Shown here in pieces: positions 40,921 through 51,949 of a stretch of 64,000 nucleotides of DNA. The notes beneath the pieces are model-generated. The model was not told where the DNA came from. It saw only the letters and a list, made by a program, of their open reading frames with translations, and searched no databases. A program made the translations under genes and the position numbers. The DNA is taken from positions 186,001 to 250,000 of the forward strand of contig BJUU01000003.1 of the NCBI GenBank assembly GCA_007988785.1, given 5' to 3'. Position 1 is the first letter of the stretch; each line of letters opens with the position of its first letter. This stretch comes from Agrococcus baldri (GTDB lineage Bacteria > Actinomycetota > Actinomycetes > Actinomycetales > Microbacteriaceae).

Positions 40921-41489
40921 GACCCGGCTCCCGCGGTGACGGGTTCCGGGTCGTCGGCCGACGCATCCGTCACGTCGTCCTTCTCCCGCGGCCAGAACGC
41001 CCAGCCGACGAGCAGGGCCGCGCCGATGGTGATACCGCCGAGCACGAAGGGGTCGCCGAGCTGCACGATGAACGCCGCGAGCCCCGGCAGCGACCACAGC
41101 ACGGTGCGCACCGAGGTCACGGTGTAGGGCTGCGCGTCGTCGCGCTCGTTGGCGTCGCCGCGCATCGTGATGATGCGCTCGTCGGCCGTCGCGCCCTCCA
41201 CGACCGAGGTGACGCGGTGCGTGACGGGCAGCTGCTCGGCGCGGTCGACCGTGACGACGTCGCCCACCTCGATCTCGCTCGCGGGCGTCTGCTGCACGAC
41301 CGCGACCGAGCCCGCCGGGATGGTCGGCGCCATCGAGCCGGTGCTGAACATCATGAGCGTGATGCCCATCGTGTGGGCGAGGATCACGAGCACGATGCAG
41401 ATCGCGCCCCCGGCCGCCGCGATCCACAGCAGCGCCTCGCCGAGCCACGACATGGCGCGGCGCCCGGCGTGCTGCGGGCGGTGGGTCAC
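40917..41489 (-). CDS. sipW: Signal peptidase I, SipW type
   Basis: A 190-residue membrane peptidase of the Ser-His (ER/archaeal-like) class. The nucleophile is S52 in STGSMAPTIPAG and the general base is H91 in PVTHRV, where ordinary bacterial type I enzymes have Lys. One helix precedes (about 19-45) and one follows (about 150-170). GAGGAGG (41494-41500) is 4 nt before the GTG at 41489, which was chosen over an ATG at 41522. It should process the two SipW-type precursors encoded just upstream. Confidence 0.9.
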   Translation of the reverse strand: MTHRPQHAGRRAMSWLGEALLWIAAAGGAICIVLVILAHTMGITLMMFSTGSMAPTIPAGSVAVVQQTPASEIEVGDVVTVDRAEQLPVTHRVTSVVEGATADERIITMRGDANERDDAQPYTVTSVRTVLWSLPGLAAFIVQLGDPFVLGGITIGAALLVGWAFWPREKDDVTDASADDPEPVTAGAGS

Positions 41490-41532
41490 GGTGCCTCCTC
41501 GGGCGGCGGATGCGGTGGTCACGGCGCGGCGG

Positions 41533-42144
41533 TCACGGCGCGGCGGCAGTGCCGACGGCTTCCCAGCGGGCGGTGAGCGCGAGGCCCTGCGCCGCGTTCG
41601 GTGCGGTGGCGGGCAGCGTGACCGCGAAGCAGTAGTTCACCTGGTTGCCGCGGTTCGCCTGCAGCGCCTGCGTGGCGGTCGCGCCCGTGGTCAGGGGCGA
41701 GCCCGCGGTCACGAGCACTGTGCCGGCCGCGAACGTGGTCGCGTTGCACGTGGTGCCCGCGATCGTGCGCACGCCGTAGGTGAGGTACTGCCCGAGCCCG
41801 CCGCTGTTCGCCGCGTTCGCCGTGAGCAGCGAGGCGCCGGCGACCGAGGGGTTGATCGTGCGCACGCTCAGCATCGCGTAGCTGGTCGTGCCCGGCACCA
41901 TCGGCGTCGCCGGGAACGTCATCGTCGCGGTGGTCGCCTGCGAGGGATGCTCTGAGAACGCCGTGCCGTTGACGGCGCCCTCGATGCCGAAGGTGCCGGC
42001 GCTGAACGACGCCTGGCTGTGCTCGGAGTCGTTCCACGCCGCGAGCGTGACCGCCCCGCCGACGCCGAGCACGAGCCCGCTCGCGAGGAGCGCTCGCACC
42101 CGGCGCCAGCGCAGGCGCGACGCATCGGAGCTGTGGTGGCCCAC
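41533..42144 (-). CDS. SipW-dependent secreted protein
   Basis: A 203-residue protein with the SipW-type signal: basic N-terminus, helix LLASGLVLGVGGAVTLAAW, then NDSE, the pattern seen in TasA and camelysin precursors. The mature part is Ala/Thr/Gly-rich and probably all beta, with two Cys (TTCNATT and VNYCFAV) that could pair. It has the same length and layout as the frameshifted gene upstream, so they are paralogues. GTG start. Probably assembles outside the cell; fibre formation is inference. Confidence 0.83.
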   Translation of the reverse strand: MGHHSSDASRLRWRRVRALLASGLVLGVGGAVTLAAWNDSEHSQASFSAGTFGIEGAVNGTAFSEHPSQATTATMTFPATPMVPGTTSYAMLSVRTINPSVAGASLLTANAANSGGLGQYLTYGVRTIAGTTCNATTFAAGTVLVTAGSPLTTGATATQALQANRGNQVNYCFAVTLPATAPNAAQGLALTARWEAVGTAAAP

Positions 42145-42150
42145 AGCCGA

Positions 42151-42760
42151 CTACTCGGAGGTCGCCGTGAACGCCCAGGTGCCGGTGGCCGGTGCGCCCT
42201 CGACGAGGTCGGCTCCCGCGGTGACGGCGAAGCACAGCTGGGTCGGGGCGCCCGCGACGCCCTCGGCGCCGATCGCGAGCGCCTGCTCGCCGGCGGCCGT
42301 GAAGGCGGTGAGGTCGGCCCCGCTCGCGAGTTCCGTGCCGGTCGTGGCGGTCGTCGCGTCGCACGTCGCGGCCGCGGGGATCGCGTGCACCGTGTACGAG
42401 AGGTTCGCCGCGTTCTCGCCGGTGCCCGTCGCGCTGGTGGCCGTCAACGCGGCAGGGCTGGTCGTCGTCGCGTCGAGCCGCACCCAGAACGGGGCGTAGA
42501 CCACGTCCTCGGGCGCGAGGTTGTCGGCGAGCGGCAGCGTGAACTCCAGTGCCGCGGCACCGGCAGCCGTCTCGTGGTCGGCGTACGTGCCGGCGGCGCC
42601 GTCGACGGCGCCTTCGAGGTTGAAGTCACCCGCCGCGAACTCGCCGGTCGCGAACTCCGAGTCGTTCCAGGCGGCGAGCGTCACTGCCGCGCCGACCCCC
42701 CAGCACGAGTCCGCCCGCGAGCACCGCGAGCACCTTCCGTCGCTTCGTGTCCTGTGCCAT
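42151..42760 (-). pseudogene. SipW-dependent secreted protein, frameshifted in its signal peptide
   Basis: The ATG at 42760 (GGAGGAG 4-5 nt upstream) opens MAQDTKRRKVLAVLAGGLVLG and then shifts frame at a run of six Gs (42696-42701, C on the given strand). The other frame continues VGAAVTLAAWNDSEFATGEF to the stop at 42151. Removing one G rejoins them into a 202-residue protein equal in layout to its 203-residue neighbour. The body is intact and without stops, so this is a recent mutation, a phase-variable tract, or a sequencing error. Confidence 0.8.
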
Positions 42761-42956
42761 GTCTCCTCCATCGATGGTGCGTCGCGCCCGCAGGGCTTCG
42801 CACTCGTGCTCGAGGGAGACCCGCGCGGATGTCCGCCCACCATGGGCGCATTTCTGCCCGCCACGCAAGTGTTCTCAGCGAACGCGGAGGTTGGCGGATG
42901 CCGCGGCGTACCGTTGCGTGGTTGGGGACAGGTGATCGCGGGTCACCGGCGCCAAG

Positions 42957-42962
42957 TAGCCT
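42957..42962 (+). promoter_or_regulatory. Leaderless -10 box (TAGCCT) of dnaX
   Basis: TAGCCT ends 7 nt before the ATG at 42970. Just upstream, GGTGA and TCACC (42931-42947) form a short inverted repeat. The divergent SipW operon starts 209 bp away. Confidence 0.5.
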
Positions 42963-42969
42963 GGTGCGC

Positions 42970-45282
42970 ATGGTCGCCGCCCTCTACCGCCGCTATCGGC
43001 CGGAGTCGTTCGCCGAGCTTATCGGGCAGGCGCACGTCACCGATCCGCTGCGCACGGCGCTGCGCGCCGATCGCGTCAACCACGCCTACCTCTTCTCGGG
43101 CCCGCGCGGCTGCGGCAAGACCACGAGCGCCCGCATCCTCGCCCGCTGCCTCAACTGCGCGCAGGGGCCGACCCCCGACCCCTGCGGCGTGTGCGACTCG
43201 TGCGTCGAGCTCGGCCGCGACGGCGGCGGCTCGCTCGACGTGGTCGAGATCGACGCGGCCAGCCACGGCGGCGTCGACGACGCCCGCGACCTGCGCGAGC
43301 GCGCCACCTTCGCGCCCAGCCGCGACCGCTACAAGGTCTTCATCATCGACGAGGCGCACATGGTGACCTCCGGCGGCTTCAACGCGCTGCTGAAGATCGT
43401 CGAGGAGCCGCCCGAGCACATCAAGTTCATCTTCGCCACGACCGAGCCCGACAAGGTCATCGGCACGATCCGCTCGCGCACCCACCACTACCCGTTCCGC
43501 CTCATCGCGCCCGCGCCGATGCTCGAGTACGTGCAGCAGCTGTGCGCGCAGGAGGGCGTCGAGGTCGACCCCGGCGTGCTGCCGCTCGTCGTGCGCGCCG
43601 GCGGCGGCTCGGCCCGCGACACGCTCAGCCTGCTCGACCAGCTCATCGCCGGCTCCGAGTCGACGGTCACCTACGGGAGCGCGGTCGCGCTGCTCGGCTT
43701 CACGCACGGCGAGCTGCTCGACGAGATCGTCGGCGCCCTGTCGGCGACGGATGCGCCCAGGCTGTTCGCGTCGATCGATCGCGTCGTGCAGTCGGGCCAG
43801 GATCCGCGCCGCTTCGTCGAGGATCTGCTCGAGCGGCTGCGCGACCTGATCGTGGCGCACGCGGCGAGCGACCCGGCGGCGATCCTCCACGGCGTGCCGG
43901 AGGACGAGCTGCGCACGCTCGTCGAGCAGGCCGGCGGCTTCGGTGCCGCCGAGCTCTCGCGCGCGGCCGACATCGTGGCGAAGTCGCTCACCGACATGGC
44001 CGGTGCCACGAGCCCGCGCCTGCACCTCGAGCTCATGGCGGCGCGACTGCTGGTGCCCGAGACGGGAGCCCCGGAGGTCGGCACCCTCGCGCGCGTCGAG
44101 CGGCTCGAGCAGCGTCTCGACGGCGCGGCTCCCGCGGCCGCTTCGAGCAGCGCACCCGCCGCCCCCGCACCCGCCGCCCCCGCGCGTGCCGAGCCCGCGC
44201 CTGCCGAGCCCGCGCGTGCCGAGCCCGCGCCTGCGGAGCCCGCGCCTGCGGAGCCCGCGCCTGCGGAGCCCGCGCCCGCGGAGCCCGCCCCTCTGTCGCC
44301 CGCCGCTGGCGAAGGGGACCCCTCCCGCCGAACGGGACCCAGTGCACCGGGTCCCGTTGGGCAGAACGGGTCCCCGAAGCGAGCGGTCGCCCCGGTGAGC
44401 TCCCCGGCGACCGAAGTCGTCGCCGCGCCGGCCGCGCCGATCACCTTCCAGCAGCTGCGCGACGCGTGGGACGAGGTGCTGCAGAAGCTCGCCGACCAGC
44501 ACCGCGCCGCGTGGATGCTCGTGTCGAACGTCACGCCCGTCGACCTGCACGACGGCGACGTGCTCGTGCTGGGCTTCCAGTCCGATGCCGACGTGCAGCG
44601 GTTCCGCGAGGCGCAGGGGGCGAAGCCGAGCTTCGCCGACCTGCTGCGCACCGCGATCAAGGAGCTGCTCGGCATCGAGGTGAAGTACATCCCGCGCACC
44701 CGGCAGTCGCCGCGCACGCCGACCGAGCAGCCGCCCGCTGCCGGTGAGGAGGAGCACCGATCCGGGTCGGCACCCGCATCGGCGCCGGCTCCCACCGCCG
44801 CCGGCCAGGCGCAGCAGTCCGTGCCCGCCGCCACCGGCACGTCCGAGCCTGCGGGCGCCGGCACGTCCGCGCCCGCGCGAGCGGACGCATCCGCCCCCAC
44901 GCCCCGGCGCCAGCCGTCAGCGGCCGCCGCGCCGGTGAGCGGCGCCCCCGTCACCGGCTGGGCGGTCGCGGCGATCCCGAGCGACGCCGAGGCGCCGCCG
45001 GAGGATCTGCCCGAGCAGCCGCTGCCCGACGGGCCCGAGCCCGACCCGCTGTCGTTCGTCTCGGCGCCAGAGGCGCCCGTGCTCGCCGTCGCGGCGGCAC
45101 CGGCCGAGGTCGCGCCGCGCGCCACCTCCGCGCCCTCGCTCGACGAGCTCGCGCAGTCGGCGCCGGCGCCCGAGCCCGCGCTGTCGGCATCGCAGGCGGC
45201 GCGCTACGGCGAGGCGGTCGTGCGGGAGGAGCTCGGGGCCGAGCTGATCGAGGAGCGCCCGCGGGTGCGAGGGGAGCGCTGA
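42970..45282 (+). CDS. dnaX: DNA polymerase III subunit gamma/tau
   Basis: A 770-residue clamp-loader ATPase. Walker A is [15 protein letters not shown] (near 43), the zinc module is [19 protein letters not shown], and Walker B is IIDEAHM. The AAA+ domains end near 370; then comes an Ala/Pro/Glu-rich linker coded by 15-bp tandem repeats and a palindrome, then a tau-like domain (about 480-570, [20 protein letters not shown]) and a second Ala/Pro-rich tail. No slippery frameshift heptamer was seen. recR follows after one base. Confidence 0.95.
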   Translation: MVAALYRRYRPESFAELIGQAHVTDPLRTALRADRVNHAYLFSGPRGCGKTTSARILARCLNCAQGPTPDPCGVCDSCVELGRDGGGSLDVVEIDAASHGGVDDARDLRERATFAPSRDRYKVFIIDEAHMVTSGGFNALLKIVEEPPEHIKFIFATTEPDKVIGTIRSRTHHYPFRLIAPAPMLEYVQQLCAQEGVEVDPGVLPLVVRAGGGSARDTLSLLDQLIAGSESTVTYGSAVALLGFTHGELLDEIVGALSATDAPRLFASIDRVVQSGQDPRRFVEDLLERLRDLIVAHAASDPAAILHGVPEDELRTLVEQAGGFGAAELSRAADIVAKSLTDMAGATSPRLHLELMAARLLVPETGAPEVGTLARVERLEQRLDGAAPAAASSSAPAAPAPAAPARAEPAPAEPARAEPAPAEPAPAEPAPAEPAPAEPAPLSPAAGEGDPSRRTGPSAPGPVGQNGSPKRAVAPVSSPATEVVAAPAAPITFQQLRDAWDEVLQKLADQHRAAWMLVSNVTPVDLHDGDVLVLGFQSDADVQRFREAQGAKPSFADLLRTAIKELLGIEVKYIPRTRQSPRTPTEQPPAAGEEEHRSGSAPASAPAPTAAGQAQQSVPAATGTSEPAGAGTSAPARADASAPTPRRQPSAAAAPVSGAPVTGWAVAAIPSDAEAPPEDLPEQPLPDGPEPDPLSFVSAPEAPVLAVAAAPAEVAPRATSAPSLDELAQSAPAPEPALSASQAARYGEAVVREELGAELIEERPRVRGER
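44191..44280 (+). repeat. 15-bp tandem repeat in the dnaX linker
   Basis: Six units of GAGCCCGCGCCTGCG with few changes, starting at 44191, 44206, 44221, 44236, 44251 and 44266, code for Glu-Pro-Ala-Pro-Ala. In-frame gain or loss of units would change linker length without a frameshift. Confidence 0.88.
44331..44358. repeat. Perfect palindrome inside dnaX
   Basis: AACGGGACCC (44331-44340) and GGGTCCCGTT (44349-44358) are perfect inverted repeats around AGTGCACC. The flanks (GAAGGGGACCCC before, GAACGGGTCCCC after) look related. The stretch codes for [12 protein letters not shown], unlike the Ala/Pro linker around it. Confidence 0.8.
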
Positions 45283-45283
45283 C

Positions 45284-45883
45284 ATGTACGACGGCATCGT
45301 CCAGGATCTGATCGACGAGCTCGGGCGCCTGCCCGGCGTCGGCCCGAAGTCGGCGCAGCGCATCGCGTTCCACATCATCCAGACGGAGACGTTCGACGTC
45401 GAGCGGCTGGCGACCATCCTCCACACCGTGCGCGACAAGGTGCGCTTCTGCGTCATCTGCGGCAACGTCGGCGAGCAGGAGCGCTGCGCCATCTGCCGCG
45501 ACCCGCGCCGTGTGCCCACCGCCATCTGCGTGGTCGAGGAGGCGAAGGACGTCGTCGCCATCGAGCGCACCAGGGAGTACCGCGGGCTCTACCACGTGCT
45601 CGGCGGCGCCCTGAACCCCATGCAGGGCGTCGGGCCCGACCAGCTGCGCGTCGCCTCGCTCATGACCCGGCTGCAGGACGCCAAGGTCGAGGAGGTCATC
45701 ATCGCCACCGACCCCAACGTCGAGGGCGAGGCCACCGCGACCTACCTCATCCGCACCCTGCTGCCGCTGGGCGTCAAGGTGTCGCGGCTCGCGAGCGGCC
45801 TGCCCGTCGGCGGCGACCTCGAGTTCGCCGACGAGATGACGCTGGGCCGCGCGTTCGAGGGTCGCAGGGCCGTCGAGCGCTGA
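45284..45883 (+). CDS. recR: Recombination protein RecR
   Basis: A 199-residue recombination mediator that acts with RecO and RecF on gaps. The N-terminal HhH ([18 protein letters not shown]), the four-cysteine zinc finger ([16 protein letters not shown]) and the Toprim domain ([14 protein letters not shown], then [15 protein letters not shown]) are all seen. It starts one base after the dnaX stop, the common dnaX-recR arrangement. A long hairpin follows the stop. Confidence 0.96.
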   Translation: MYDGIVQDLIDELGRLPGVGPKSAQRIAFHIIQTETFDVERLATILHTVRDKVRFCVICGNVGEQERCAICRDPRRVPTAICVVEEAKDVVAIERTREYRGLYHVLGGALNPMQGVGPDQLRVASLMTRLQDAKVEEVIIATDPNVEGEATATYLIRTLLPLGVKVSRLASGLPVGGDLEFADEMTLGRAFEGRRAVER

Positions 45884-45884
45884 G

Positions 45885-48398
<2,514 letters not shown>

Positions 48399-48410
48399 GC
48401 GCTGGAACTT

Positions 48411-48440
48411 GCGGTGGAGACCATGGCTGGTCTCCACCGC
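48411..48440. terminator. Perfect stem-loop after asd
   Basis: GCGGTGGAGACC (48411-48422) and GGTCTCCACCGC (48429-48440) form a 12-bp perfect stem around ATGGCT. It lies between convergent asd and the small gene at 48485 and can serve both. Confidence 0.78.
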
Positions 48441-48484
48441 GACGCCAGCTCCCCGGCCCGCCTCAGGCCGGGGCCACTGCGCGA

Positions 48485-48799
48485 TCAGACCGGGCGTCCG
48501 CCCTCTGCGTCGGGGTCCGCGGCATCCGCCTGCGGGGCGTCCGCGGCTGCGTCCGTGGACGCATCCACCCACTCGGTCGCGAACTCGCCGCCGCCACCGA
48601 CGTGACCCGCATCCGCACCCGCGCCCTCGCCCGCGTCGGCGCCGCCGACCCGCGACTCGACCCAGTGCTTCGCGTCAGCCGCCTTCTCGCCGAGCGACTG
48701 ACCGGCGTCCTGCGCCTGGTCGCCGATCTGCTCCGCGCGGTCCTTGACCCATCCGGCAGCGTCGCCGAGCTTGTCCTTCGCGTCGTCCAGCATTCCCAT
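48485..48799 (-). CDS. Small hydrophilic protein, stress-protein-like
   Basis: A 104-residue acidic protein. The first half (MGMLDDAKDKLGDAAGWVKD, then RAEQIGDQAQDAGQSLGEKA) is an amphipathic helix pattern like CsbD/LEA-type stress proteins and the small Rv0909-like family. The second half is Gly/Ala/Asp-rich and probably disordered. No toxin-like partner is next to it, so an antitoxin role is not supported. An AGGAG lies just before the ATG. Divergent from mqo. Confidence 0.7.
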   Translation of the reverse strand: MGMLDDAKDKLGDAAGWVKDRAEQIGDQAQDAGQSLGEKAADAKHWVESRVGGADAGEGAGADAGHVGGGGEFATEWVDASTDAAADAPQADAADPDAEGGRPV

Positions 48800-48908
48800 G
48801 TCCGCGCTCCTCTCGCCTGTGCCGACCGTCGGTGTCGACGCGGCAATGGTAGGCCCCTCCCGGCGGGGCCCGCTGTGTACCCCGAACGCCGGTAGTCGAG
48901 CCTTGTTC

Positions 48909-48914
48909 TAGAAT
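48909..48914 (+). promoter_or_regulatory. Leaderless -10 box (TAGAAT) of mqo
   Basis: TAGAAT, the best -10 match in this set, ends 7 nt before the GTG at 48922 with no ribosome-binding site between. Confidence 0.6.
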
Positions 48915-48921
48915 CGGGTGC

Positions 48922-50442
48922 GTGAGCAAGACCATCGATGTCGCCCTGATCGGCGGAGGGATCATGAGCGCCACGCTCGGGGCCCTCCTGCACCGCCTCG
49001 AGCCGTCGTGGTCCATCGAGGTGTTCGAGCGCCTGTCCGAGGTGGGTCAGGAGTCGTCGAACCCTTGGAACAACGCGGGCACCGGCCACGCGGCGCTGTG
49101 CGAGCTCAACTACATGCCCGAGGGCAAGGACGGCTCGATGACGACCGCGAAGGCCGTCGACATCAACGAGCAGTTCCAGCTCTCGCGCCAGCTCTGGGCG
49201 TCGTTCGTCGAGGACGGCACGCTGCCCGATCCTGCGGGCTTCATCTCGCCCACGCCGCACATGACCTTCGTGTGGGGCGAGGACAACGTCGACTACCTGC
49301 GCCGCCGCTGGGAGCTGCTGAAGGACGAGCCGCTCTTCGCCGGCATCGAGTACTCGGAGGACGCCGAGGTCATCCGCGGCTGGGCGCCCACGCTCATCCC
49401 GGGCCGCAAGAAGTCGCAGCCGATCGCCGCGACCCGCTCGACCGACGGCACCGACGTCGACTTCGGGGCACTGACGCGGATGCTGCTGGGCAGGCTTCAG
49501 GAGGATGGCGCGCGGGTGCACACCGACGTCACCGTCACCGGCCTCAAGCGGCGCGCGGACGGCGACTGGCGGCTGCGGGTGCGCAGCGAGGTGGGCCAGA
49601 ACACGCACGAGGTGCACGCCCGCTTCGTCTTCGTCGGCGCCGGCGGCGGTGCGCTCAAGCTGCTGCAGCAGTCGCGCATCCCCGAGGCCAAGGGATTCGG
49701 CGGCTTCCCCATCACGGGCGCGTTCCTGCGCACCGACAACCCCGAGATCGTCGCCCGCCACACCGCGAAGGTGTACGGCAAGGCGAGCGTCGGCGCCCCG
49801 CCGATGTCGGTGCCGCACCTCGACACTCGCGTCGTCGACGGCGAGGCGAGCCTGCTGTTCGGGCCCTATGCGGGCTGGAGCCCGAAGTACCTCAAGACCG
49901 GCAGCTACACCGACATGTTCGAGACCATCAAGGGCCACAACCTGTGGCCGATGATCCGGGCGGGCCTGGCGAACTTCGACCTGGTCGGGTACCTCATGGG
50001 CGAGGTCTTCGCGTCGCGCCAGCAGCGCCTCGACGCGCTCCGCGAGTTCATGCCCGACGCGAAGGACGAGGACTGGCGGCTCATCACGGCCGGCCAGCGC
50101 GTGCAGGTGATGAAGCGCGACCCCGACAAGGGCGGCGTGCTGCAGTTCGGCACCGAGGTCGTCACCGGCGCCGACGGCACCATCGCCGGCCTGCTGGGCG
50201 CATCGCCGGGCGCATCGACCGCCGTGCACATCATGCTGACGATCTTCGAGCGCTGCTTCCCCGAGCGCATGCCCGCCTGGCGGGAGACGCTCACCGAGCT
50301 GATCCCCAGCTACGGCACGAAGCTCAACGACGACCCCGAGGCCGCCCGTGAGACGCTCGCGCGCACCGCTCGCGTGCTGCGGCTCGTCGAGGAGCCGGAG
50401 CCCGTGGTCGCCGGCGGCACCGCAGCGAGCGCGACACCCTGA
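48922..50442 (+). CDS. mqo: Malate:quinone oxidoreductase
   Basis: A 506-residue FAD enzyme at the membrane surface that oxidises malate to oxaloacetate and passes electrons to quinone. The dinucleotide fold is VALIGGGIMSATLGALL (near residue 5), with NPWNNAGTGHAALCELNY and VFVGAGGGALKLLQ further on, all typical of this family. It replaces or supplements NAD-malate dehydrogenase in the citric-acid cycle, as in corynebacteria. GTG start after TAGAAT. Monocistronic or followed by the regulator 11 bases downstream. Confidence 0.95.
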   Translation: MSKTIDVALIGGGIMSATLGALLHRLEPSWSIEVFERLSEVGQESSNPWNNAGTGHAALCELNYMPEGKDGSMTTAKAVDINEQFQLSRQLWASFVEDGTLPDPAGFISPTPHMTFVWGEDNVDYLRRRWELLKDEPLFAGIEYSEDAEVIRGWAPTLIPGRKKSQPIAATRSTDGTDVDFGALTRMLLGRLQEDGARVHTDVTVTGLKRRADGDWRLRVRSEVGQNTHEVHARFVFVGAGGGALKLLQQSRIPEAKGFGGFPITGAFLRTDNPEIVARHTAKVYGKASVGAPPMSVPHLDTRVVDGEASLLFGPYAGWSPKYLKTGSYTDMFETIKGHNLWPMIRAGLANFDLVGYLMGEVFASRQQRLDALREFMPDAKDEDWRLITAGQRVQVMKRDPDKGGVLQFGTEVVTGADGTIAGLLGASPGASTAVHIMLTIFERCFPERMPAWRETLTELIPSYGTKLNDDPEAARETLARTARVLRLVEEPEPVVAGGTAASATP

Positions 50443-50453
50443 GGCGATGGCGC

Positions 50454-51077
50454 ATGGCCGTGACCGCAGCCGAGAACGGCAGTCCCCGCTCCGTGAGCAT
50501 CGTCGCGTGCGGGTCGCTCGGCGCGAGGCTCCGCGACGCCGTCGAGGCTGACGCCGCCCTGCGGCTGAGCGCGCTCGCGCCGCGCTTCACCGACCTGGTC
50601 GTCGATCCCGGCTTCCCCGGCGACGCCGTGGTGCTCGCCGAGGAGCCCGGCCGGCAGCTGTTCGTGCACGCCGTCACCGCGGCGGCCGCCGGCGCGATCG
50701 TGGTCGTCCATGCCGACACGGGCGAGGAGCTGCGGCTGCGGCTCGAGGAGGCAGGCGCGATCGTCGTGCCGCTCGCCGAGACCGCTGCCACGGTGGCCGA
50801 GCGGGTCGCGGCCGCGCGCACCGCGCGGCGCCGCGGAGGGCGCTCCAACCTCGATGCAGCGCACCGGCGGCCTCGGCTCTCGCCCGGCGAGCGGCGTGCG
50901 CTGGCGCACTACGTGCAGGGGCTCACGACCGTGCAGGTGGCCGCAGAGATGGGCGTCGGCTACGAGACCGCGAAGACCTTCCTGCGCCGCGTGCGCGCGA
51001 AGTACGCGGCGATCGACCGGCCCGCCGGCACGCGCATCGAGCTGAGCCTGCGCGCCGATGAGGACGGCATCCTCTAG
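50454..51077 (+). CDS. LuxR-type regulator with a degenerate receiver-like N-terminus
   Basis: A 207-residue protein. The C-terminus is a LuxR helix-turn-helix: RPRLSPGERRALAHYVQG, VAAEMGVGYETAKTFLRRVRAKYA (about 140-190). The N-terminal half resembles a receiver in its strand order but lacks the acidic pocket and the phospho-aspartate, so phosphorylation is unlikely. It lies 11 bases after mqo and 2 bases before tdk in the same direction. What it senses and controls cannot be read. Confidence 0.8.
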   Translation: MAVTAAENGSPRSVSIVACGSLGARLRDAVEADAALRLSALAPRFTDLVVDPGFPGDAVVLAEEPGRQLFVHAVTAAAAGAIVVVHADTGEELRLRLEEAGAIVVPLAETAATVAERVAAARTARRRGGRSNLDAAHRRPRLSPGERRALAHYVQGLTTVQVAAEMGVGYETAKTFLRRVRAKYAAIDRPAGTRIELSLRADEDGIL

Positions 51078-51079
51078 CC

Positions 51080-51679
51080 GTGGCGAAGCTCTACTTCCGC
51101 TACGGCGCGATGAACTCCGGCAAGTCCACGGGCCTGCTGCAGGCGGCGTTCAACTACGAGGAGCGCGGGCAGCGGGTGCTGCTGGCGAAGCCCGCGACCG
51201 ACACGAAGGGCGAGCGCGACATCGTCTCGCGCCTGGGCGTGACGCGGCGGGTCGACTTCCTGGTCGGGCGCGAGGAGTCTGTCACCGAGGTGTTCGAGGC
51301 GGCAGCGGCGCTCGCCGACGAGCCCGTCGCGTGCCTGCTGGTCGACGAGGCGCAGTTCTTCACGCCCGCGCAGGTCGACGAGCTGCTGCGCCTGGCCGTC
51401 GAGCGCGGCGTGCCGGTGCTCGCCTACGGCATCCGCACCGACTTCCTCACGCACGCCTTCCCGGGCTCGGCCCGGCTGCTCGAGCTCGCGCACTCGCTCG
51501 AGGAGCTCAAGACCATCTGCCGCTGCGGTCGCAAGGCGATGTTCAACGGCCGCAGGATCGGCGACGGATTCGTCTTCGACGGCGACCAGGTCGCCATCGA
51601 CGGCGAGGCGGTCACCTACGAGTCGCTGTGCGCCACCTGCTACCTGCAGGAGTCCGGCGGGCGGCTGGGCGCTTCGTAG
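51080..51679 (+). CDS. tdk: Thymidine kinase
   Basis: A 199-residue type II enzyme that salvages thymidine. P-loop GAMNSGKSTGLLQAAFNYE (residues 9-27), Walker B-like LLVDEAQFF, the lasso region GIRTDFLTHAFPGS, and zinc cysteines in CRCGRKAMFNGR and CATC are all present. GTG start two bases after the upstream stop, so translation is probably coupled. Two inverted copies of the palindromic repeat follow. Confidence 0.94.
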   Translation: MAKLYFRYGAMNSGKSTGLLQAAFNYEERGQRVLLAKPATDTKGERDIVSRLGVTRRVDFLVGREESVTEVFEAAAALADEPVACLLVDEAQFFTPAQVDELLRLAVERGVPVLAYGIRTDFLTHAFPGSARLLELAHSLEELKTICRCGRKAMFNGRRIGDGFVFDGDQVAIDGEAVTYESLCATCYLQESGGRLGAS

Positions 51680-51721
51680 GTCGAGGAGCGTACCGGCGGA
51701 GCCGGCATGCGTCACGAGGCC
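51676..51721 (+). repeat. Dispersed palindromic repeat, copy B1
   Basis: GTAGGTCGAGGAGCG, inner hairpin ACCGGCGGAGCCGGC, then GCGTCACGAGGCC. It begins inside the tdk stop codon and faces copy B2. Confidence 0.7.
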
Positions 51722-51731
51722 GGTATCCGGC

Positions 51732-51778
51732 AGGTCTCGCGACGCGTGCGACCCTGCGGGCCGCGCGCTCCTCGACCT
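51732..51778 (-). repeat. Dispersed palindromic repeat, copy B2 (inverted)
   Basis: On the reverse strand: AGGTCGAGGAGCG, an inner GC part, then ACGCGTCGCGAGACCT. Its outer 13 bases pair perfectly with those of B1 (51678-51690 against 51766-51778), so the two can form one large cruciform. Confidence 0.7.
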
Positions 51779-51829
51779 TCATGACAACGGGCTCAACGCG
51801 GCCTTGCCGCATTGAGCCCTCAGTCATGA
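51779..51829 (-). terminator. Terminator of tRNA-Pro
   Basis: TCATGAC/GTCATGA (51779-51785, 51823-51829) and GGGCTCAA/TTGAGCCC (51789-51796, 51812-51819) make a two-step hairpin just past the 3' end of tRNA-Pro. Confidence 0.65.
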
Positions 51830-51830
51830 A

Positions 51831-51905
<75 letters not shown>

Positions 51906-51949
51906 GTGCTGCTCTGGTGGGCCGGAACCCGCTGAGCAACCGCACCAGT

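Noticed and set aside
42970-45282. Programmed frameshift in dnaX giving a separate gamma subunit
   Set aside because: No run of A or T resembling a slippery heptamer was found near the end of the AAA+ region; GC-rich dnaX genes of this group usually lack it.
48485-48799. Antitoxin of a toxin-antitoxin pair
   Set aside because: The helix pattern is only loosely like small antitoxin-like proteins, and no toxin gene is adjacent; the neighbours are asd and mqo.
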